From Ignavibacteriales bacterium (GTDB lineage: Bacteria; Bacteroidota; Ignavibacteria; Ignavibacteriales; Ignavibacteriaceae): a DNA stretch of 16,722 nucleotides. The position numbers and the translations under genes were made by a program. The notes under the pieces were generated by a model. The model did not search any database and was not told the DNA's origin. It saw nothing but the letters and a program-made list of their open reading frames with translations. Positions 7,850-15,829 of the stretch are shown in pieces (the first letter of the stretch is position 1; every line of letters begins with the position of its first letter). The stretch spans positions 1-16,722 of the forward strand of contig JAGUXE010000013.1 in assembly GCA_020061995.1 (NCBI GenBank). The letters run 5' to 3'.

Positions 7850-7949
7850 CCAATTACTCCCAAACTTATTTTTTTATTATTGAATAATTATAAAGACTGA
7901 TACAATTGGAAACATTCTAAGCAAGAAGTTTCAACAATTTATATCAATT

Positions 7950-8588
7950 TCATTTTGGTAGCGGTTTTTTCCCAATCACAGCAATATGTGATGTAGTGGG
8001 TTTATTTTTAATTTCCTTAATCAGCATCAGATTTGATTTTTCAACAAGTCCGGTAATTCCATTTCCTTTTAGAAAATTTTTATAATTATTGTAATGTTTC
8101 TTGCCGGCAGCAAACTCAACCACTTCATTCAACACCCGCCAAAAACCGCTTTGCGATGAACTGCTATAATCAACAATAATTATTTTTTCAGCAAAGTCAG
8201 ATATTGTTTTTAAAATTTCTATTCGTTTCTCTTCGTCAATTTCATGAATCACATAGGAGAGTATCGCGACATCAAAATATCGTGAATTGTTTTTCAAGAA
8301 ACTCATTATGTCAGAATGATAAAAAACAATTTCATTAGATTGACTATTCTGTTTTTTTATAGCGGTTTCAATATTTCGTTTGGAAGGGTCTACACCGTTG
8401 TATAAAGAATATTTACCACTTAGTTTAACAGATAGTCTTCCGGTACCACAACCGACATCAAGGATTGTCGCTTTATCCTTGATGAGCGATTTAACTATTC
8501 GATATGAAGTATCTTGATTTGGGGCAATAATATTATCATAGAACCAACCGTCATACCAATGATTAATGTTAACGATTTTTTTCTCCAT
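7950..8588 (-). CDS. Class I SAM-dependent methyltransferase
   Basis: A 212-residue Rossmann-fold methyltransferase. Motif I is ILDVGCGTG (42-50), the acidic residue of motif II is Asp67 in YNGVDPS, the motif III region is FYHSDIMSF (around 89-97), and motif IV is FDVAILSYVIHEI. The acceptor is unknown. Its ATG is one base after the stop of the permease gene (TAAgATG), so the two are probably translated together; it is the last gene of the five-gene unit that begins with the radical SAM gene at 12361. The pairing with a metal permease invites comparison with arsenite methyltransferases, but the conserved ArsM cysteines are absent (the only Cys lies in motif I), so arsenic methylation is not supported. 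Confidence 0.88.
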   Translation of the reverse strand: MEKKIVNINHWYDGWFYDNIIAPNQDTSYRIVKSLIKDKATILDVGCGTGRLSVKLSGKYSLYNGVDPSKRNIETAIKKQNSQSNEIVFYHSDIMSFLKNNSRYFDVAILSYVIHEIDEEKRIEILKTISDFAEKIIIVDYSSSSQSGFWRVLNEVVEFAAGKKHYNNYKNFLKGNGITGLVEKSNLMLIKEIKNKPTTSHIAVIGKKPLPK

Positions 8589-8589
8589 C

Positions 8590-9429
8590 TTAAAAACCTA
8601 ATGAATATAATAGTATTCCAAAAGCTAATCCAAAGATAACATTAAAGATTTTTATCTTTAAAGAATCTTTTACTGAGAATGAAAGCATTGGAAGCATTCC
8701 ATGACCATCCTGAACAATTGAACTCGTAAAAAGAATTGAAAAAGGTATCAATCCTTTGGCAAATAGCATTACAAAAATGAGATGCGGTCCTGATTCGGGG
8801 ATTATACCAATTAAAGCAGCAGCGATTAAAATTAAGAAAGTATATTCTGAAGTAACATTTTTTAGGTCAACAAAACCAAGTCCGATTTCAACAATTAATA
8901 ATGCACCGAACGTCCACAAAAATATTTTAAGCATGTGACCTTTAATAATATGACTCCAGATGTGATCCTTGAAATAATGTTGATAACCTTCTTCATTGGG
9001 GTGAAATAATTTAAACTCACAATCTTTACAAGTTTGGATATTAAATTTTTTCACTAGAAAATCGGTAAGATAACCAATGATTATTCCGAGGATAAAAAGA
9101 ATACCAAACATCAACAATGCAGTATCAGGAAACATGGCAAGCATTATAAACTGTTCATCACCTGCAGTTGCAAACATTAAGCCGGTAAGTGCACCGAAGC
9201 TTATCATCCCATGCATGTAGAGTGAAACACCGGCAAATGAGCCAAGACAACCAGGAGCTGCACCAAGTATTGAAGCCACAAAATATTGTTTCCACTTCCT
9301 GCCGGTTTGTAAAATCGCTTCTAATTTCCCCTTAGTTCTAACATTGATGAAGTCCACTAAAATCATCATTAGTAATACAAAAAGAGTAACCTTAACGGAT
9401 TCCTTTAATACATTGACAAAAATTTCCAT
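8590..9429 (-). CDS. ArsP_2-type heavy-metal permease
   Basis: A 279-residue inner-membrane protein resembling Pfam ArsP_2, described there as a putative 10-helix heavy-metal exporter (also annotated as a putative manganese transporter). Two halves show related motifs: GAAPGCLGSF (56-65) with AGDEQFIMLAMFP (89-101), and GIIPESGPHL (208-217) with QDGHGMLPML (240-249). Hydrophobic segments lie near 11-30, 48-70, 77-100, 104-126, 167-188, 197-224, 228-240 and 258-279. Between the halves is a hydrophilic loop (127-166) with Cys134/Cys137 and several His, a plausible metal-binding site. The start at 9429 has only a weak AGGA upstream. It is 53 bp from the NifX-like gene and one base from the methyltransferase gene. 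The transported ion is not evident. Confidence 0.8.
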   Translation of the reverse strand: MEIFVNVLKESVKVTLFVLLMMILVDFINVRTKGKLEAILQTGRKWKQYFVASILGAAPGCLGSFAGVSLYMHGMISFGALTGLMFATAGDEQFIMLAMFPDTALLMFGILFILGIIIGYLTDFLVKKFNIQTCKDCEFKLFHPNEEGYQHYFKDHIWSHIIKGHMLKIFLWTFGALLIVEIGLGFVDLKNVTSEYTFLILIAAALIGIIPESGPHLIFVMLFAKGLIPFSILFTSSIVQDGHGMLPMLSFSVKDSLKIKIFNVIFGLAFGILLYSLGF

Positions 9430-9482
9430 TAGAATATTTTTTCCTATATCAAATTCTACTAAGGGGATTGTGAATAAATCTT

Positions 9483-9869
9483 TTAATCGTTATGGTGATG
9501 ATGATTATGATGATGTTTACAAGCATCATAACCTGTTAATTTACCTTCCAGATAAAGATTAAGAGCATCTTTATATAACAATCCGGGAGCAGTGATAACA
9601 CTAATTCCAAAATCTAAAAAATTGGAAATTGCTTTTTGCCCCATTCCACCGGCAATTATAGAAGTTACGTTAAATTGCTTTATATAACCTGGAAGTTGAC
9701 AGACTCCTTTATGTTCACCGGCTAACGGATTAAAGTAAGTTTCATTGCTCAATATTTTGTTTTCTTGATCAATTTCACAAACATTAAATTTTGAACATTT
9801 GCCAAAATGCTCTGCAACTCTCTCTTCATTATCAATTTCTTCAATAGCAATTGCTACACGCTGATTCAT
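9483..9869 (-). CDS. NifX/NifB-type cofactor-binding protein, His-rich tail
   Basis: A 128-residue protein of the dinitrogenase iron-molybdenum cofactor family (Pfam Nitro_FeMo-Co), whose small stand-alone members bind metal clusters in the cytoplasm. RVAIAIEE (4-11), RVAEHFGKCSKFNVCEID (17-34) and IIAGGMGQKAISNFLDFGI (71-89) are the usual segments, with Cys25 and Cys32. The C-terminus KHHHNHHHHND (118-128) is a run of seven histidines, which suggests nickel, zinc or similar binding. The ATG at 9869 follows GAGG by five bases. It is 54 bp after the octaheme cytochrome gene and 53 bp before the metal permease gene on the same strand. No nitrogenase genes are in the window, so a role in nitrogen fixation is not implied; a metal chaperone or sensor for the permease is an inference. 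Confidence 0.85.
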   Translation of the reverse strand: MNQRVAIAIEEIDNEERVAEHFGKCSKFNVCEIDQENKILSNETYFNPLAGEHKGVCQLPGYIKQFNVTSIIAGGMGQKAISNFLDFGISVITAPGLLYKDALNLYLEGKLTGYDACKHHHNHHHHND

Positions 9870-9923
9870 ATTATCCTCAATTTTATATATAAATATTTTA
9901 ATTTGTTTTCCACTTTATGACTT

Positions 9924-11279
9924 CTAAAGTTTTCTTCCTTTTACTTTCATCGGGTCACCGGAATAATCTAATGCTTTCCAATCCATTCTTCCTTCTTTGC
10001 TATGACATGAGTTACATTTTAATGAATTCTGTTTTGGTGCAACCATGTGATTAATGGGCCAATACATTTCAGTTTCCACAAAATCATAACTGCCTGAATA
10101 TTCTAAATTCACTTCTTTCATACCGATTTGAGAAGCTAGATTCCAATCGTATTTTTGCCAATATCCCCCTTCTCCAAAAAGTCTCGGGATAATTAGATAA
10201 TTTTTTTTTGAATCATAAATCTGTTTCCCTCGCATAACCTTAAAAGGATATATTTTTGCTTTTGGATCTTTAATGTCGCTATTGAGGTCGTTTAATTTTA
10301 CAATTTGTGAAGGCTCAATCTTGTCACCCAACGAATAATATTTTGCACTTCCGTTGTACCAGTAATATGTTGGAATTACCTTATTTGCCCACCTAAATTC
10401 GCCTTTCATTTTGTTGTAAGTTTCATTTCCGGCTTCATCTTTTGTTGAAGGTTTATCTTCTCCGGCTTTTGACCAATCCCACCAAACTTTTGTCGGTTCT
10501 GTCTTTGCAAATTCAGGAATATGACATGTTTCGCAAGCAACAGCGTTCAGATGTTTATTAATAGTTCTGTTTTTATGAATTTCATTTTTATGACAGTCAG
10601 TGCAGTGAATATGATTTTGGTTAGCAGCCATTGAGCCATGACTTGCCCCCATTATTTTATGTTCATTGGTTTTATGACACTTAATACAATGGTAGCCGAG
10701 TTTTCCCATATGAACATCGGTCTCCGTTTTAGGGTTATATAAACTATTGTCCATATCACCATGTTTTACTCCGGTACCACCTCCACCGTCAAAATGACAG
10801 ATGCCACAATTATTACGGGTTGATTTTCCGACACTTTGTGCAGCTATCAATAGGTCTACATTTTTGTCCGGCATTCCTGCTCCGGTCGGAGTTTTTTTGT
10901 AAGTACCCGATTGATCGTGACAAACTAAACAATCAACATTTTCTTCATTACTAAAATCAAATGAGGAATCTTTCCAACCATATCCAACATGGCAACTAGT
11001 GCAACGTGGATAATTAGAGGGAACAGCTAGGCAGAAGTTATTGATAATATTTTTTTTGCCGAACTGTTTAGTCCCTTTTCCTGACTCATCAAATTTTTCA
11101 TCTAACCATGTCCAATGATTAGTTTTCATTACTTCTTTAGCCGCCGATTCATGGCAGGTTAAACATGTTTTTGTAACATCTTGTGGTGTAGAAAATTGTT
11201 CTTCCATGAATTCCTTGTGCGATTGCCCCAATACCACGAGGCCAAAAAGAAAAAATGCGACCAATAATTTGTTTATCAT
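9924..11279 (-). CDS. Octaheme cytochrome c, tetrathionate reductase family
   Basis: A 451-residue periplasmic multiheme cytochrome resembling the octaheme tetrathionate reductase (OTR) of Shewanella, which can reduce tetrathionate, nitrite and hydroxylamine in vitro. A signal peptide (about 1-19) is followed by exactly eight CxxCH motifs, at Cys39, Cys93, Cys117, Cys158, Cys198, Cys226, Cys249 and Cys422. The stretches PRCTSCHVGYGWKDSSFDF (91-109) and NCGICHFDGGGGTGVKHGD (157-175) are characteristic of OTR. Residues 254-420 form the cofactor-free, Trp/Tyr-rich segment before the last heme. The family has a Lys-ligated active-site heme; Lys152 in VGKSTR is one candidate, which needs an alignment. 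AGGAG precedes the ATG at 11279. It starts 20 bp after the radical SAM gene, so the two are almost surely co-transcribed. The natural substrate of the family is unsettled. Confidence 0.92.
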   Translation of the reverse strand: MINKLLVAFFLFGLVVLGQSHKEFMEEQFSTPQDVTKTCLTCHESAAKEVMKTNHWTWLDEKFDESGKGTKQFGKKNIINNFCLAVPSNYPRCTSCHVGYGWKDSSFDFSNEENVDCLVCHDQSGTYKKTPTGAGMPDKNVDLLIAAQSVGKSTRNNCGICHFDGGGGTGVKHGDMDNSLYNPKTETDVHMGKLGYHCIKCHKTNEHKIMGASHGSMAANQNHIHCTDCHKNEIHKNRTINKHLNAVACETCHIPEFAKTEPTKVWWDWSKAGEDKPSTKDEAGNETYNKMKGEFRWANKVIPTYYWYNGSAKYYSLGDKIEPSQIVKLNDLNSDIKDPKAKIYPFKVMRGKQIYDSKKNYLIIPRLFGEGGYWQKYDWNLASQIGMKEVNLEYSGSYDFVETEMYWPINHMVAPKQNSLKCNSCHSKEGRMDWKALDYSGDPMKVKGRKL

Positions 11280-11299
11280 CTGATTCTCCTAAATAGTGT

Positions 11300-12361
11300 T
11301 CAATTAATCTGTCTGTTGAATTGCTGATTACTAAAGTTATCTGTTTTTGTAAAATATTTTTTGCCGTTAAAGTCAACTTCCTGAATGATTTTATTATCAA
11401 TCATGTTTTTCAGAGCCACTTTATCGGCTTCTCCACGTACGAAATCTTTTACTCCTTTTTTATCAACCGGATGAATTGCCAATAAACCCAGCAACTCATT
11501 TTCAAAATCATCGGTTGAGTAAAACTCCTCATTTTCAGAACAGCAGAGCAAGACTGAATTAGTAACTTTCTTCTTGATAATTTCTGACAATTTAGTTAAA
11601 GTTTCTGCAGACGGACTTACTGCATAAGCCTCAGCCGAAGGATATCTTGGAGTCATAAAGTAGGCTACAGTAGGATTTAGCGAGTTAAGAAATTTGGATA
11701 ATTGTTCAATTTCATCCGGGGAATCATTGTAACTTTTAATAAGTGTTGTTTCCGTACTAATAATCCCTTTAAAATTTCTAGTAAATTCTTTGATCCCTTC
11801 GAGTACATGATCGTATTTTAATCTTTGATTGGGGCGATTTAACTTAAGCCAAGTCTCTTCATTTACTGTATCGATTTTGAGCGAGACATAATCTGCAAAC
11901 ATTAAGTTTTGTTGTATATTTTCATTCCATAGATGAGCCGAATTTGTGTAAACCGCAATCTTATATCCAAATTCGCGAAGAAGCTCAATTTCTTTTGCAA
12001 GATTTGAATCTAAAGTTGGTTCACCACTTCCACTGAAAATTATATATTCGATTTTTTTACCGTTTTTCTTTAGCTCCTCTAATTTGTTTTTGACCGATAA
12101 ATGAAGTTCATAAGGAGAGAGACAATTATTTGTACAGATTGAGCAGTAATTTGTTTTTCCGATAGGACAATAAATGCAGTCGTATGAACAGACCCCCGCT
12201 TTTATATTGTTCACTCCTATAACATAACCTAATCTTCTTGAAGGTACGGGTCCAAAAACGACCTTAAATTTAAGACCCTTGTTGGAGAGTATGCTTCTTT
12301 CTAATTTTATACAAATTGAATCAACTCGTGTTTTGAGCCAAGATTTAATTTCATTTTCCAT
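11300..12361 (-). CDS. Radical SAM protein, COG0731-like
   Basis: A 353-residue radical SAM enzyme, first gene of the five-gene unit. The 4Fe-4S/SAM motif CSYDCIYC (Cys58, Cys62, Cys65) is preceded by FGPVPSRRLG (36-45), the hallmark of the COG0731-type family related to wyosine-base enzymes. GSGEPTL (111-117) is the SAM-binding GGE-like motif. Three further cysteines (Cys73, Cys76, Cys80) follow the cluster and could hold a second metal site. The last ~60 residues (LLAIHPVDKKGVKDFVRG onward) look like a small winged-helix-type domain. The first ~32 residues extend beyond the usual start of the family, but no alternative ATG lies between, and AAGGA precedes the ATG at 12361 at a long spacing of ten bases. 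The reaction is unknown; the context suggests metal or cytochrome-linked chemistry. Confidence 0.85.
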   Translation of the reverse strand: MENEIKSWLKTRVDSICIKLERSILSNKGLKFKVVFGPVPSRRLGYVIGVNNIKAGVCSYDCIYCPIGKTNYCSICTNNCLSPYELHLSVKNKLEELKKNGKKIEYIIFSGSGEPTLDSNLAKEIELLREFGYKIAVYTNSAHLWNENIQQNLMFADYVSLKIDTVNEETWLKLNRPNQRLKYDHVLEGIKEFTRNFKGIISTETTLIKSYNDSPDEIEQLSKFLNSLNPTVAYFMTPRYPSAEAYAVSPSAETLTKLSEIIKKKVTNSVLLCCSENEEFYSTDDFENELLGLLAIHPVDKKGVKDFVRGEADKVALKNMIDNKIIQEVDFNGKKYFTKTDNFSNQQFNRQIN

Positions 12362-12699
12362 GATAGTTGAGTCCTTGTAACATTTTTAAATTACTTCATA
12401 CACTTCTACAATCATTCCAAAATAAAACTTGAATAATTGAACAGTTTTAAGCGATTTTCAAAAACAAAATTGCGTAATTGCAAGCTCGGATGCACAAGAA
12501 TTGCATTAGTGCATTGAACGGGACAAATTTGCAATAGTAACGATGGGGGTGTTTAATTATAGAATTGCATAGCTTATTCTTAATGGATATTAAGTAGTTG
12601 CAATTACCGAAGGTAGGATTGCCCTTATAGGAAAAGATATTTAATTTCAGTAAAAATTCTACTCTGTCGAATAAATTCTATACTATCATGTGAAGATTT
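12362..12699. other. 338-bp spacer upstream of the radical SAM operon
   Basis: No convincing gene is seen in any frame. The spacer lies between the 3' end of the T9SS cargo gene and the start of the radical SAM operon, so it should hold that operon's promoter, but no TTG-N19-TAnnTTTG pair was found; the nearest -7 match is TTATTTTG (minus strand, before the ATG), one base off. The words ATTGCA or TTGCAA recur at 12477, 12500, 12529, 12564 and 12598. No clear terminator for the T9SS gene was found. Confidence 0.6.
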
Positions 12700-14973
12700 T
12701 TATTTCATTAAAATCATTTTCCCTGATAAAGAACGATTCTCAAATCTTAAATTATAAAAGTAAATCCCTGAGGCAAACTGTTTTGCATCAAAAAGGATTT
12801 TGTGCGTACCTGCAACTCTTTCTTCATTTAATAAGCTCGCTATTTTTTCTCCCAAGACATTATAAATGTTCAACTCAACTTTTCCCTTAATAGGAATTGT
12901 GAATTGAATTGTTGTACTTGGATTAAACGGGTTCGGGTAGTTTTGAAAAAGCTTAAAACTTTCCGGAACCAATTCATTTTCAACTCTATTGATTATTAAA
13001 TATTTATTTGAGACAAAAGTAAACTCATCTTGAGCTGTGATTGGTCTCTTTGTAAATAGATAATTTGTATCTCCCGCAGCCGGATAAATTCTTTGTCCGG
13101 TTGGAGGCGTGCTTGTAATCTGTCCATGTGTGTTAAACTGATTTATCTGATAAGGCGGGGGTGTAAGAAAGATAATCTCTTCTCCAACATCCCATTTATT
13201 ATTACGAGTAGCCGTTGCCTCTTTAATTAACATATTCAACTTTTGATTGTCAATGATATTCATTGCGTAAAATGGGGTTATAATTGTTCTTTGTCCGTTT
13301 GTTCCTATAGCCGTATCTAAAGGCGTAGCATAAGTCCCGTTGGAGAGTGTGTCTGTGTTTCCCCAAATCAAAGCTACATCAATGGGGGCAATTAATTTTT
13401 GTCCGGCTGTCGGTAATCCGTAATTGAAAATCAAATTTGTTCCTGAATTATTAACAAAGTAAGAATTTGATTCATTAAGCTCTAATTTGAAAACCGGAAG
13501 AAATTCAATTGCGATTCCATCAAATGAATCGGTTTTATAAAATACGTTTAACCCTTTATCGATTGGGTAATTTGTGATTTTAACGGTTGATGTGGTTTGA
13601 TCTGTTATAGTGGCGAGGACTGTATCACCGTTACCTGGAATAGTATAATTTATTTTGTAAGTATGACCATTTACAATTGAAGAATCAACAACATGAACTA
13701 AAATTTTTGAAGTTGTTCTTCCTTGAGTATGATTATATGACGCAGGATTAATAGCTCCTTGCGGGATTTCGGGTTTAATCAACTTCCCAATTATTTCATA
13801 ATCTTTCTCATATTGTCCCCAACTTGACCAAACAACTAAAAGTTCTTCGGATGATTTAGCAATAAATGAGGGTTCCCATTGATATGAATCGGTATAATCA
13901 TTTACCTGAGTTTCGAACGAATATTTTTTATTAGATTCATCAAATAATGAAGTATAAATACCTTCACGACTTCCATCTTGAAGCCAACTTGACCAGACTA
14001 TCGCTATTTTATTTCCCTCGATTTTTCTGACTTTAGGAAGCCATTGATATTTTGAAGTAGTAGAGTTAACTAATGTTTCGTCCCAAATTTTATTCCCATT
14101 TGAATCAAATCTTTGGAAATAAATGCCACCATCTGAATTATCTTGTTTCCAACTGCACCAAACGATAACAAAAGAGTTGTCACTAAATGTTTCAACATCA
14201 CCAAACCATTGATAATCATTTGTGTATGTGTTAATCTGAATTTGTTCTTTAACTATACTTCCTGTTGCGCTGAAGATTATCCCAAAAATACCATAACCAG
14301 ATGGAGTAGCTGAATCTTCATTCCATGATTCCCAAATAATTATGAAATTTCCGTTCGGAAAATATTTCACTGAAGGACGTGCCTGGCTGTATGCTGTTGT
14401 CGTGTTGGCTCTGAATTCATCGCCGTTTTTTGTTCCGTTTGAATTGTATCTTTGCACATAAATTCCTTTATCGCTTCCATCCTGAAACCATGATTCCCAT
14501 ACAATTATAAAATCACCGTTTTCATTGATAGCCACTTCGGGATTTGTTTGTGAATGAAGCATTGTGGTATTAACTAAAAATTCATCTCCAACGGGAAGAT
14601 TGTTTTTAAAAAGCCTCGCTTTAATATCATAAATAGACTGAGCATCAGTTAAAGAAGCCCATGCTACTATAAAATCTCCGTTTGGGTTCATTGCTATTGC
14701 CGGACGTTCTTGATTTTTAGTTGAAATAGAATTTACAATCGTTTCAGTTCCGACCTTTTGGTTGTTATTATCAAATCGCTGAAAATAAATATCACCTTCA
14801 GAATTAGAAGCAACCTGGTTATACGATTGCCAAACGACTAAGTAATTTCCAACGGCGTCGCGTTCTATTTGTGGATCTCGTTGAGTGGAGTCTAAGTAAG
14901 TATTTACTAAAAATTCACTTTGCGAAAAACTAATTGTTGAAACTGTGATAATTAGGAGTAATAATTTTTTCAT
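12700..14973 (-). CDS. Secreted seven-repeat T9SS cargo protein
   Basis: A 757-residue protein of unknown function, exported and probably attached to the cell surface or released by the type IX secretion system. The signal peptide MKKLLLLIITVSTISFS is followed by seven tandem repeats starting near residues 20, 77, 131, 186, 244, 299 and 354, each 53-58 residues with the pattern E-x-x-x-N-T ... G-[DN]-[FY]-[IL]-[IV]-x-W-x-S-W ... I-Y-x-Q-R-[FY]. Seven units of this type suggest a seven-bladed beta-propeller. Residues 407-670 are not recognised; they look like extracellular beta-rich domains. The C-terminal 83 residues (675-757) are a type A sorting domain, with LFQNYPNPFNPSTTI, VELNIYNVLGEKI and GIYFYNL. 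The ATG has AGGTGAAG just upstream and begins 8 bp after the dipeptidase gene, so the two form an operon. Confidence 0.85.
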   Translation of the reverse strand: MKKLLLLIITVSTISFSQSEFLVNTYLDSTQRDPQIERDAVGNYLVVWQSYNQVASNSEGDIYFQRFDNNNQKVGTETIVNSISTKNQERPAIAMNPNGDFIVAWASLTDAQSIYDIKARLFKNNLPVGDEFLVNTTMLHSQTNPEVAINENGDFIIVWESWFQDGSDKGIYVQRYNSNGTKNGDEFRANTTTAYSQARPSVKYFPNGNFIIIWESWNEDSATPSGYGIFGIIFSATGSIVKEQIQINTYTNDYQWFGDVETFSDNSFVIVWCSWKQDNSDGGIYFQRFDSNGNKIWDETLVNSTTSKYQWLPKVRKIEGNKIAIVWSSWLQDGSREGIYTSLFDESNKKYSFETQVNDYTDSYQWEPSFIAKSSEELLVVWSSWGQYEKDYEIIGKLIKPEIPQGAINPASYNHTQGRTTSKILVHVVDSSIVNGHTYKINYTIPGNGDTVLATITDQTTSTVKITNYPIDKGLNVFYKTDSFDGIAIEFLPVFKLELNESNSYFVNNSGTNLIFNYGLPTAGQKLIAPIDVALIWGNTDTLSNGTYATPLDTAIGTNGQRTIITPFYAMNIIDNQKLNMLIKEATATRNNKWDVGEEIIFLTPPPYQINQFNTHGQITSTPPTGQRIYPAAGDTNYLFTKRPITAQDEFTFVSNKYLIINRVENELVPESFKLFQNYPNPFNPSTTIQFTIPIKGKVELNIYNVLGEKIASLLNEERVAGTHKILFDAKQFASGIYFYNLRFENRSLSGKMILMK

Positions 14974-14981
14974 CTCTTCAC

Positions 14982-15647
14982 CTACTTCATTTGGAAATCT
15001 AATAGAGGAAAATTCGAAGCACCTGCAACTTCATAGTGCCACCATTCAGCTTCGTAAATTATGAAGCCTGCAACTTGCAACATAATATTCTTAAGCAATG
15101 CTCTATTTGCAATTACATTTGCAGGAAGCTCGCTGTAACTGTGTGCAGCTTTATTGCTGAAATCATCAAACAGAGTCGGCATTTGAAGTTCATTTCCGGT
15201 TGCAAGATCAACAAGTGTTAAATCTACTGCTCCTCCTCTATTATGTTTTGAACCTGAATTGGGGTCAGCGATATAAACCGGGTTAGGGTAAATTGCAAAA
15301 AGCAAATATTGTACTGCCCTTGGACGATATCCATCCCATATTTTAATCCCTATTCCTTGCGGATATGAGACTCCATTGTGTGAACGAATATTTCGTAAAG
15401 TATCTTGTGCTAGTTTCAGTTGATTTACTGCTTTTCGTAAGAGGAGACATTCATTGGTTGTATAAAACTTTGGCAGTGTGATATCACCGGTAGGAAGATT
15501 TCGAAATTTATGCCCCGCAGTGTTATACTTTAAATCAATAACAATATCGTGGATTAATTCCTTCGGATTTACTAATTCATTATCTGATGACTGGCATAAT
15601 AAAAACTGCGGCATTAATGTGAGCAGTATTAAAACAATTTTCTTCAT
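14982..15647 (-). CDS. D-Ala-D-Ala dipeptidase, VanX/DdpX family
   Basis: A 221-residue zinc dipeptidase of family M15D, which splits D-Ala-D-Ala. An N-terminal signal peptide (1-18, ending FLLCQSS) indicates export, so it would act in the periplasm on peptidoglycan-derived dipeptide; Cys18 is not in a proper lipobox. Zinc ligands are His135 and Asp142 in SKHNRGGAVDL (133-143) and His204 in EWWHYE (201-206); Glu201 is the catalytic base and Arg108 in DGYRP matches the VanX active-site Arg. This set is complete, so the enzyme should be active. With no vanH/vanA-like ligase genes nearby, dipeptide scavenging or wall recycling is more likely than glycopeptide resistance. AAGGGG precedes the ATG. 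The downstream gene (T9SS cargo) follows after 8 bp. Confidence 0.93.
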   Translation of the reverse strand: MKKIVLILLTLMPQFLLCQSSDNELVNPKELIHDIVIDLKYNTAGHKFRNLPTGDITLPKFYTTNECLLLRKAVNQLKLAQDTLRNIRSHNGVSYPQGIGIKIWDGYRPRAVQYLLFAIYPNPVYIADPNSGSKHNRGGAVDLTLVDLATGNELQMPTLFDDFSNKAAHSYSELPANVIANRALLKNIMLQVAGFIIYEAEWWHYEVAGASNFPLLDFQMK

Positions 15648-15768
15648 TATAAAACCCCTTAAAATTCCTGTTTGAAAATCGATATTGAAACTTAAGGAAA
15701 TAGGATTGATTAATAAAAATTAATATCAATTACTTATTGAAATTCAAATGAGGTCTTATTCTGAAAAC

Positions 15769-15805
15769 AAAAAAAAATCCCGAAGTCATTTAATAACTTC
15801 GGGAT
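15769..15805 (-). terminator. Rho-independent terminator of the small secreted protein gene
   Basis: On the minus strand a 10-bp stem, (A)TCCCGAAGT paired with ACTTCGGGA(T) (15777-15786 with 15796-15805) around a 9-base loop, runs directly into nine T residues (15769-15777 read as A on the plus strand). It lies 25 bp after the stop of the 69-residue protein gene and before the dipeptidase gene, separating the two transcripts. Confidence 0.93.
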
Positions 15806-15829
15806 AAAACTCTTGCAAATAATTAGTTA

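Noticed and set aside
7861..7868. A full TAnnTTTG match (TAAGTTTG, minus strand) just before the thioesterase gene.
   Set aside because: It is only 12 bases from the ATG, leaving no room for a leader with the GGGAG site, and no TTG partner is at the right distance.
7950..8588. Arsenite methyltransferase (ArsM) for the methyltransferase next to the ArsP_2-type permease.
   Set aside because: The conserved ArsM cysteines are missing; the single cysteine is in the SAM-binding motif.
9483..9869. Part of a nitrogen-fixation cluster, suggested by the NifX-like protein.
   Set aside because: No nif structural or assembly genes are nearby; small proteins of this family are common outside nitrogen fixers.
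11149..11400. An 83-codon minus-strand open frame across the cytochrome/radical SAM junction.
   Set aside because: It overlaps both well-supported genes in another frame, and the cytochrome's signal peptide and ribosome site are clear.
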